Source: Humulus lupulus
Taxonomy: Eukaryota; Streptophyta; Magnoliopsida; Rosales; Cannabaceae
Length of the DNA stretch: 64,000 nucleotides
NCBI RefSeq assembly: GCF_963169125.1
Contig: NC_084794.1
Coordinates: 158,540,858-158,604,857, forward strand
Direction: 5' to 3'
The translations under genes were made by a program, and so were the position numbers. Positions 56,768-64,000 of this stretch are shown one piece after another. The first letter of the stretch is position 1; the number at the start of each line of letters is the position of its first letter. The notes beneath the pieces are model-generated. The model had not been told where the DNA came from, searched no databases, and worked only from the letters and a program-made list of their open reading frames with translations.

Positions 56768-57314
56768 TCAATATTTATCTTCCTGTAATGAGTCTTTTTA
56801 ATTTTTATCACGTTTTTTATTTAGTCTTTGTTTATTTTGTGATAAGTCAAACATTTGACTTGTGTGAGTCCAATAGTCCTTTTGGACTTTAATTTTCGGT
56901 TTTATTAGGAAGACAAAAAGCTTGTCTTTAATTTCGGTTTTTATGTGGAAGACAAATGGGTTGTCCTTAATTTTTCGGTTTCATTAGGAAGACCAAGGGT
57001 CTTGTTTTCATGTAATTTTCATCCTTATAAGGACTGCCAAAACAATGTGAAAAGGCAGATTATGTTGAATGAAATTGTGAGTTTATTTCTTCTTGAGTTC
57101 TTGAAGAAACTTTTGAACTTATCAAGGAGATTCCTTGTGGCGTTCATCCTGACTTATCAAATGGATTCCATCCCCGTTTGTGGCGTCTTCCTCATACCAA
57201 GGTTCGTGCTTGGCTAAGCATTGGGTCGCGGTTCCATTCCAATCTCGTATGTTCTTGGTGGCTGTTCCATATTTGGTGTCGGGTTTCATCACAATGTTGG
57301 TGTGGTTCGTATCA
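56674..57314 (+). repeat. CRM-7 3' LTR
   Basis: 641 bp, normal GTATCA end, followed by TSD TATAC. Confidence 0.94.
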
Positions 57315-57478
57315 TATACATATTATTATTCCTACATAAAAAAAATAATAGACTTATTTATAATTAAAATAGTTGTTTGAAATTATTTTGGTTAGAGGAG
57401 GATATATATATATTTGTATAGTGTATCGTGACTTCGAAACAATTCAAGAATTTCAGTAAACAATCTTTACATTGGTTA

Positions 57479-57496
57479 GAGACTCGTGCTGATAAT
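57479..57496 (-). other. Copia primer-binding site region
   Basis: Minus-strand ATTATCAGCACGAGTCTC directly follows the LTR end GTTTCATAACAC. This TTATCAGCACGAG type of PBS recurs in plant copia elements. Confidence 0.65.
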
Positions 57497-57497
57497 G

Positions 57498-57830
57498 TGT
57501 TATGAAACTATTGAGAATAAATTAAAATATAAAAACAAAGAAAGAGATAAATAAACAGTAATGCAAAAGAAGAGTGAAATATTGTGTCTCATTTCAATGG
57601 GGAAATGACCCCTATTTATACGGATAAATATGCCCTAAGGAAATCGGGTAACTACTCTGAAGACAATCAATAATTAATACTGATATTTTATTTGGATAAC
57701 CTAGTAATTCTTCATTATTATGTACATACATATAATATTTATTACAACGTAGAATATATAGCAATATTTTAAAGAAACAGGCATTATTTAGGGTTAATAT
57801 GTGTAATATAATGGACATTTCAAACGTGGA
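57498..57830 (-). repeat. Copia 5' LTR (outer end uncertain)
   Basis: Starts TGTTATGAAAC on the plus strand next to the PBS. It contains CCCCTATTTATACGG, whose reverse complement includes a TATA-like TATAAATAGGGG. The outer boundary could not be fixed; 57830 is an estimate. Confidence 0.45.
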
Positions 57831-58027
57831 ACTAAACTCTTATTTGGGCTGGTTGGACTGGCCCATGAAGGGTTTTTGGGAAATAAACAATAGACCCATT
57901 ATTATAACAAAAGAGGTGGACTTATTAGAAGGTCACAAAAATGTTAAAGGCCAAGAAAGATGTGGACTTGGGTCAGTTTCGACCCTTAGTTTTCTTAAAG
58001 AGAAATTTACATTCATTACTGTTTTTA

Positions 58028-59222
58028 TAATTTAATTACAAAATCACATACAAAATTTTATTTACAAAAATACCTTGCCACGTCATAAAAAATATCGGAT
58101 TTTAAAAGTAATATACTTGAAAGTGAAACATTTCCGAAATCCTAGTTTTCTCGTTTTTCTGGGTTTAAAAAAGTAACATTTTTGTTACTTAAAATGTTAA
58201 TAAGTTACCAATTAGTTCCTTTTTTCATGAAAAAAATTTATTTTTATAGCATATTATTTTATATACATTTTGGTTACCTCCAATACTTATTTTTTGAAAC
58301 TTTTTTTTATCTTAAGTCACTAATTAGTCATTTTTATCTTAAGTCACTAATTAGTCATTTTGAAGTTATATTAGTCTTATTGCTTAAAATACTTTTACGT
58401 TGCCGATTAGTAATTTTTTAGAAACTAATGAGTTACAATAAAATATAACAAATTACTATATAGCTTGTTATTAAAAGTTACTTTTAGTATACTATATAGT
58501 AATTTTTTTTGTATTCTTTTTAAAAGTTACCAAACAATATCCTAAAGAATTTATTTTAAAAAAGTTACTTGAAATATTTTTTAAATAAATTTAAGTTGTT
58601 TAGAATACAATATAGTATATTTTAAATGTATAATAAGAATACAAAATTTAGTATATTAAATTTTGATCAAGTTTCAAATTTAGTTACTTTTTGATCAACA
58701 CAATATAAAAAAGAAATTAAAATGTTGCTTTTTATTCCGTCATCTTCTCCAGCGACGACCAAAAAACATATGCTTCAGACGTATCAAAATGATCACCTTG
58801 AAGAGTAGGTCGCAATGGTACCACTTTTGAGCCCAATCGACTAGCGGTGTGGCTAGACAAGATTTTTGAAATTAAAGATAAGAGAGAATGTAATAAATTA
58901 ATAAAAAAAAAAGAGTATAGTGGGGAGAGAGAGAGAGAGAGGGGCCCTGTACCATGAAAAAAAAACAAAAAGAAAATAATAAAAAAAAAGTTGAAAAAAG
59001 CAGTATAAAAAAACGGTGAAAAAAGTAACTAATTGGTAACTTATTAGCATTTTAACTAACAAAAAAGTTACTTTTTAAACCTAGAAAAACGGGAAAACCG
59101 GGATTTCGGAAAAGTTTCAAATTCAGGTATAGTACTTTTAGAATCCGGTATTTTTTTATGACATGAAAATTTATTTTTGTAAATAAAATTTTGTAGGTAA
59201 TTTTTGTAATTATTTTATATTA
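58028..59222. mobile_element. Foldback or Mutator-like element with ~190-bp terminal inverted repeats
   Basis: 58028-58217 and 59027-59222 are reverse complements over most of their length (for example AAAATTTTATTTACAAAAAT against its complement, and TAAGTTACCAATTAGTT against AACTAATTGGTAACTTA). The inner 800 bp is AT-rich with short tandem units (CACTAATTAGTCATTTTTAT twice, near 58318-58360) and a GA microsatellite (58924-58940). No transposase is seen. Long inverted ends fit a non-autonomous Mutator-like or foldback element. A clear target duplication was not found. Confidence 0.7.
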
Positions 59223-59812
59223 TAGGTATATAATTGTAAAGGACTCGTTCTTAAATAAGTGGGATTAATTAGGGCTTTCTTTGAATAAAAGCTTAAGAGT
59301 ATTTCTCCTAAGTGTGGAGCCCAATTTAAAGTAGAGTGATTAAATTTTTGACTGATTATGAAGTGAGCATTAAAAGAAAAATAAAGGCTCCAGTGTTATT
59401 CCAACAAAGCAAAGAAGAAGAAGAATAGGAAGAGTTTAGGAATTATAAAGTAAATAAAATATATGGTAGGTTCATTTTATGTTTGTTTTAGAGATCGTTT
59501 TATGTTATGTTTTTAGTTATTTAGGATTGTTTTATGCAGATTTACGCTTGTTTCAGGTTTTAATGGTTAAGTACATAATATGGAGTGAAATGAGAAAAAA
59601 TATGTTAAATATTTTTAATAAGATGGATTTATTGTTGATTGTGAATTTTCAAGACATTATGTGTGGAAAATACTACATTGAAGATGCTTAACACGCGTAG
59701 TTTATGCTCTGTAATGCAAATCTGAAGCTTTAAGCCAAATTTTCACCATGATATCTTCACTTTCGGGAAACACTTGTAGAAATAAAAGTTGTAGATATTT
59801 CTCTTATTTTTC
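59223..59812. other. AT-rich intergenic stretch
   Basis: Nothing recognised. One short ORF (59479-59691) has no familiar motif and the base composition of spacer. The part left of the inverted-repeat element (57831-58027) looks similar and may be the same pre-insertion DNA. Confidence 0.5.
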
Positions 59813-61478
59813 TGTAACGACCCAACTATTCTAGACTTTGGACCATTAATAAACTACTATACACAGACACTAATCCTAAGAAAAACATACATATGAAATC
59901 ACCATAACTTTATTTAAAAACTGTAAAGTAAAGGATTAAAATACATAAAAATTCATAAGTAGGATATGGGATCCCATTGTTTTGAAAATAAAGCATAACA
60001 TAACTTAAATCTTAAAATTTGTTCCAACTCAGATGCGAAAAAATACGTAGAAAATATGATTGATAGACTTAAACAACTTCATCCTCGAATCGTTCGCGCA
60101 GTCCACCGATTTCCATTCTCCCTCAATACACATTCCCAAGCTGCCAAGAACCTTCCCGCCGCCAAACTATTTTCCTGCACATTTAAAACATAAAGGAATG
60201 AGCCTAATGCCTAGCAAGGAAAATCTACTACAAGCATGAAACATAATCATACACATAAACTATGAACATATATCAAATACTATAACACATATCATAATTC
60301 TAACCCATGTACATGGTGACTATTTGGGTTTGCTAACTAAGCAACTATAAGACTCAGACTACAATGAGGTTTGCTAGTTAAGCAACTATAAGCCCCAGAA
60401 ACATAAAAGTGTTGGGGTTTGCTATATAGCAACTATAAGCCCCAAAACATAAAAGTGATAGGGTTTGCTATATAACAACTATAAGCCCCACAAATACATA
60501 TATCATAACACATAAAGTCATACTATAGCATAATCATAACACTTTTATATAAACATAACACATATCACATAAGAACTATCCTATTTTCCTTACCAAAATA
60601 CCGAGATGATGAGAACAAGGTCGGGAGTTTGGAACACTCCTAAAAACCATTAATAGAGAAAGGTGAGTATTCTAAAAGAAAAAGATGAAAAGAATGAACT
60701 AAACAATCAGGAATATACTTACCAACAAGAACCTCAAGTTCAAAGAAATTAGATGCCTAACCAAGAATAAAGAATACCGAGTTAGGAATTGAGTAGAGAA
60801 AACTATAAGAACTTAATGAAACAATACAGAAAGGAACTAAGAATAGGGATACCTTTGAAATTGCTATACCCGAACTACACCTCGAAACCGAAATACACTA
60901 TAAACCTTACTTCCCAAGTGTTTGATAAGCTTATAATGATAAAGCTTATAACCCCAACCCAAGTGTTTAACACTCTAAAGTAATCCTAGCAGCTTGTAGG
61001 CTCTGAACTCAGCTTGAAGAATGAAGAAATGGCTGATTACTAGGTCATATTTATAGAGTTCAAGAATGAAAAGATCTTCATTTAGCTTGAATAAAATAAT
61101 GGCTTTTTAATTGAAAAACATTTGAATAATCGTTCAGAAGAGGCTAAAGACTCGGTCAAAAAGATTCTGGACTTATCAAGAAGTTAAGGATTAAAATGAG
61201 CTCGGTTTCAAAATCATTTGAAAATACAGCCCTCAAGCCAATATATCGCCTGGGCTCATATTCCCGAGGCTCGTCGAGGTGGTCGTGTGAAGTTACGTGT
61301 TTTTCATATCCGCGTGTGGCGATATATCGGCATACGCTGAAATATTATACACGTAATTACACTTTTTTAGCCTAATTTGAATTGAGTAAACAACATTGAC
61401 TAAGTCCTTTAATGATTTCAAAGCTACTGGTAGACTCTAGGATTTTCAAATATTACTCTTAATAAACTTATTCATCAA
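59813..61478 (-). repeat. Tekay D 3' LTR (same family as LTR C), inner end deleted
   Basis: Begins TGTAACGACCCAACTATTCTA. It shares with LTR C the GATATGGGATCCCATTG block, the CTTACC/AAGAACC blocks and a CGATATATCG palindrome (61320-61329). The inner end that should read into PPT and chromodomain is missing; integrase sequence follows directly at about 61480. Confidence 0.75.
60324..60490. repeat. Four ~45-bp tandem repeats in LTR D
   Basis: Units built on GGTTTGCTA...GCAACTATAAG(CCCC), the same position that holds the GGGGTC/ATATGCC repeats in LTR C. Confidence 0.8.
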
Positions 61479-61479
61479 A

Positions 61480-62835
61480 ATACGCAACCGCTCCCACTTT
61501 GTCCAATATCTCAAAAGGACCTATAAATCGGGGACTAAGTTTGCCTTTCTTCCTTAACCGCTTCACACCTTTCATAGGAGATATCTTCAGGAAGACTTGA
61601 TCTCCGACTTTGAATTCCACATCGCGTCACTTGGCATCCGCATAGCTTTTTTGTCGGATTTGAGCAGCAAGCATACACTGTCTAATTAGAGCTACTACTT
61701 CTTGAGCTTTTCTAACAGCTTCGGGACCGAGAAGCTGCCTTTCTCCTACCTTGTCCCAGTGTAGCGGCGATCGACACCTTCTTCCATAAAGCAACTCATA
61801 AGGTGCCATCCTGATCATTGAATGGTAGCTATTGTTGTAGGAGAACTCTATCAGCGGCAAGTACTTATTCCATGATCCTCCGAATTCAAGTACACAAGCG
61901 CGTAGCATATCCTCTAAAATCTGTATCGTACGCTCGGACTGACCGTTTGTCTGAGGATGAAAAGCTATACTAAGACTAAACTTAGTACCCATGGCTTGCT
62001 GTAAACTGCCCCAAAATCTCGATGTAAACACCGATCCTCTATCCGACAGTATTGTCTTGGGGATTCCATGCAACCATACTATCTCTTGGACATAGATGTC
62101 TACATATTGGTCTGCCATGTATGAAGTCTTAACAAGCAGGAAATGAGCCTCCTTGGTTAGTCTATCTATTACTACCCAAGCAGAATCATGCTGCTTGTTC
62201 GTTCGTGGCAACCCTGTCACGAAATCCATGGCTATATCGTCCCACTTCCATTCTGGTATGCTAAGCGGTTGCAATAAGCCTGCAGGCCGTTGATGTTCTT
62301 CTTTCACTTGTTGGCATACTAGACACTTAGACACAAATTCTGCTATGTCCTTCTTCATCCTTGGCCACCAATATATTGCCTTGATGTCATGCGTCATCTT
62401 GGGCGACCCTAGGTGAACTAAGTACGGGGTACTGTGTGCTTCTTCTAGAATCGCCATCTTAATCCCTTGATTATCTGGCACGCATACCTGATCCTTATAT
62501 CTCAATAATCCTTGACTTGATATTGAGAATTTTGTAGCCTTGCCTTCTCTGACTGCATCCATATGTGCCGCTAGTGTGTCATCATGCCCTTGCCCAATCC
62601 GTATATCTTCTAGCAGATTTGACTGGATAGAAAAATTAGCTAGCTTACCGACAACTATTTCTATTCCGGCACTGATCAGCTCCCGCTGTAGCGGCTTTTC
62701 CATTCTTGCTAGCGCTGTTAAACTTCCATAACTCTTCCTACTTAGCGCATCGGCAACTATATTTGCCTTTCCCGGGTGGTATAGGATTTCGCAGTCGTAA
62801 TCCTTCACTAGCTCTAACCACCTACACTGCCTCAT
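61480..62835 (-). pseudogene. Tekay D integrase
   Basis: Open for 402 codons (61627-62835) on the minus strand, with the RNase H end ([15 protein letters not shown]), zinc finger ([16 protein letters not shown]), core residues [19 protein letters not shown] and [13 protein letters not shown], then the C-terminal domain. After a stop at 61627-61629 it reads LKISPMKGVKRL and GPFEILDKVGAVAYF, then runs directly into LTR sequence, so the chromodomain and PPT are deleted. The DDE residues look intact, unlike Tekay A. Confidence 0.88.
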
Positions 62836-63595
62836 GTTTTGCTCCTTTTGAGTGAAGAAGTACTTTAAACTTTTGTGGTCCGTATAAATCTCGCACCGTT
62901 CTCCGTAAAGATAATGGCGCTAGATTTTTAACGCAAAGACCACCGCTGCCAACTCCATATCGTGCGTTGGATAGCGTTGCTCGTACTCCTTCAGCTGCCT
63001 TGAGGCATAGGCTATCACCTTGTCATTCTGGATCAGCACACAACCTAACCCTTGCTTCAACGCATCGTAGTAGACTATGAACTTATCGTTGGGTGTCGGT
63101 ACAAAGATTACTAGTGCTGAACACAGCTTGTCCTTAAGCAACTGGAAGCTTTCTTCACATCTATCATTCCAGTTGAATCTTTGCTGTTTCCGGGTCAGGT
63201 TGTTGAGTAGAGTGGCTATCTTAGAAAAGCCTTCTATGAATCTCCTATAATAACCTTCTAAACCCAGAAAGCTCCTTGAAGACCCTATTCATCAAGTCCA
63301 TAAAAGTGGCTGGTGCGTTGGTAAGACCTAAAGACATAACTAAGAACTCATAATGCCCATAACGAGTTCTAAAAGCTGTCTTAGGAATATCTTCTCCCCG
63401 CACCTTGAGCTGATGGTACTTGGACTGTAAATCAATCTTTGAAAATACAGTCGCACCTCGGAGTTGATCAAACAAATCGTTAATCTGGGGTAGCGGGTAC
63501 TTATTATTGATTGTTACCTTATTCAGCTCGCGGTAGTCTATGAACATCTGCATGCTTCCATCCTTCTTCATCACAAATAGAACGGTGCTCCCCAT
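62836..63595 (-). pseudogene. Tekay D RT and RNase H, catalytic RT motif deleted
   Basis: RT starts near 63595 ([20 protein letters not shown], then [14 protein letters not shown] and [20 protein letters not shown]). It jumps from VFK directly to the later LSGFRRLL segment out of frame, so the YxDD motif and following part are missing. RNase H reads 62920-63141 ([29 protein letters not shown]), then TAG at 62920-62922 replaces the expected Trp. Confidence 0.88.
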
Positions 63596-64000
63596 GGTGA
63601 ATGGCTTGGCCTAATAAAACCCAAGTATAGGAGTTCTTGCAGCTGCAGCTTTAACTCCTTGAGTTTCGTAGGTGCCATCCGGTATGGTGCCTTGGAGATA
63701 GGCTCGGTGCCCGGTACTAATTCTATTGTGAAGTCAATTTCCCGAGTCGGCAACAATCTTGGTAAATCATCGGGAAATACTTCTGGGAATTTTCTTACAA
63801 TGCGGACGTCTCCAACCATAAGTGGTGTTTCCTTTACCACATTTGTGATGCTGGCTAAGAACGCTTGACATACTTTTTCCATCATCCTTTGAGCTTTTAG
63901 AGATGATATTAGCGGTGTGCGTAGTCCTAAAACTTGTCCAATGATGCATAATCTCTGGCGTCAGGAGTCTCGAACATCACCTTCTTCCGTTTGCAGTCGA
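63596..64000 (-). pseudogene. Tekay D protease-RT linker, running off the window
   Basis: Minus-strand FPEVFPDDLPRLLPTREIDF and [18 protein letters not shown] are the conserved start of the RT module. Upstream (63886-64000) protease-end text (RKKVMFETPDARDY) is broken by stops. Protease, gag and the 5' LTR lie beyond 64000. Confidence 0.8.

Larger units (their letters stand above)
52624..57314 (+). mobile_element. CRM-7: non-autonomous CRM element with intact fused ORF
   Basis: The TSD TATAC (52619-52623, 57315-57319) flanks two 641-bp alpha LTRs that differ at about six positions. PBS, leader with ~38-nt repeats, a 749-codon ORF and PPT follow in order. It is inserted in the copia leader. 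Confidence 0.95.
49293..57830 (-). mobile_element. Minus-strand Ty1/copia element, truncated, with two CRM insertions
   Basis: From right to left: 5' LTR (from about 57498), PBS, leader, gag (to 51072), pre-integrase and integrase (to 49293). RT, RNase H and the 3' LTR are missing, cut at the hAT border. A solo CRM LTR (49660-50267) and CRM-7 (52624-57314) sit in the integrase and the leader. The exact copia lineage was not determined. Confidence 0.8.

Noticed and set aside
1..64000. Centromeric satellite DNA expected near CRM elements
   Set aside because: No tandem satellite array was seen. The centromeric or pericentromeric setting is inferred only from the CRM family and remains open.

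Overview
The window is plant nuclear DNA, most likely from a eudicot; the species cannot be read from it. There is no host gene that I can support. Almost every base belongs to transposable elements stacked inside one another: Ty3/gypsy chromoviruses of the Tekay and CRM types, one Ty1/copia element, and remnants of CACTA, hAT and probably Mutator-like DNA transposons. Primer-binding sites matching the 3' end of plant initiator tRNA-Met, 5-bp target-site duplications (TSDs), Gag-Pol motifs and AT-rich spacers all fit a heterochromatic plant region.

Layout. 1-3957: fragment of a gypsy-type transposase-like gene, an AT-rich gap, then a decayed CACTA element whose right end (TAGTG) is at 3957. 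3958-17644: a minus-strand Tekay chromovirus (Tekay A), split by a young CRM element (CRM-1, 6151-10422, TSD ACATT, identical LTRs). 17645-26427: a second minus-strand Tekay (B), its LTR split by CRM-2 (18150-23349, TSD TGATG), whose own 5' LTR is split by an opposite-facing solo LTR (18166-18823, TSD CCAAG). 26428-32903: LTR of a third Tekay (C), split by CRM-3 (27015-31755, TSD ATGCC). 32904-39831: CRM-4, the only copy with full gag, protease, RT, RNase H and integrase. 39832-47451: CRM-5, a truncated copy fused to CRM-4, carrying a solo LTR (TSD ATCAC) and a rearranged block 42392-47122 with inverted LTR ends (TSD GGAAG). 47452-49292: right half of a hAT transposon. 49293 to about 57830: a minus-strand Ty1/copia element carrying a solo CRM LTR (49660-50267, TSD TATGC) and CRM-7 (52624-57314, TSD TATAC). 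58028-59222: an element with about 190-bp inverted terminal repeats. 59813-64000: a minus-strand Tekay (D) running off the window.

The main result is the CRM family. CRM elements are the chromovirus lineage known to concentrate at plant centromeres. Six of the seven copies with internal sequence here share the same in-frame 2,376-bp deletion (measured against CRM-4) that removes RT, RNase H and most of integrase, plus a shared in-frame 45-bp deletion. What remains is one ORF: Gag, protease and the C-terminal tail of integrase, which reads through the polypurine tract into the 3' LTR. CRM-7 keeps this ORF intact (749 aa). CRM-1 keeps a shorter form (574 aa) that has lost the Gag zinc knuckle by another in-frame deletion. 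The copies look like a successful non-autonomous subfamily moved in trans by CRM-4-like relatives. Their LTRs share a WRKY-type palindrome, repeated U3 boxes, a TATA box and, in one subtype, a duplicated polypurine tract/LTR start that appears to have been used at the solo LTR at 49660.
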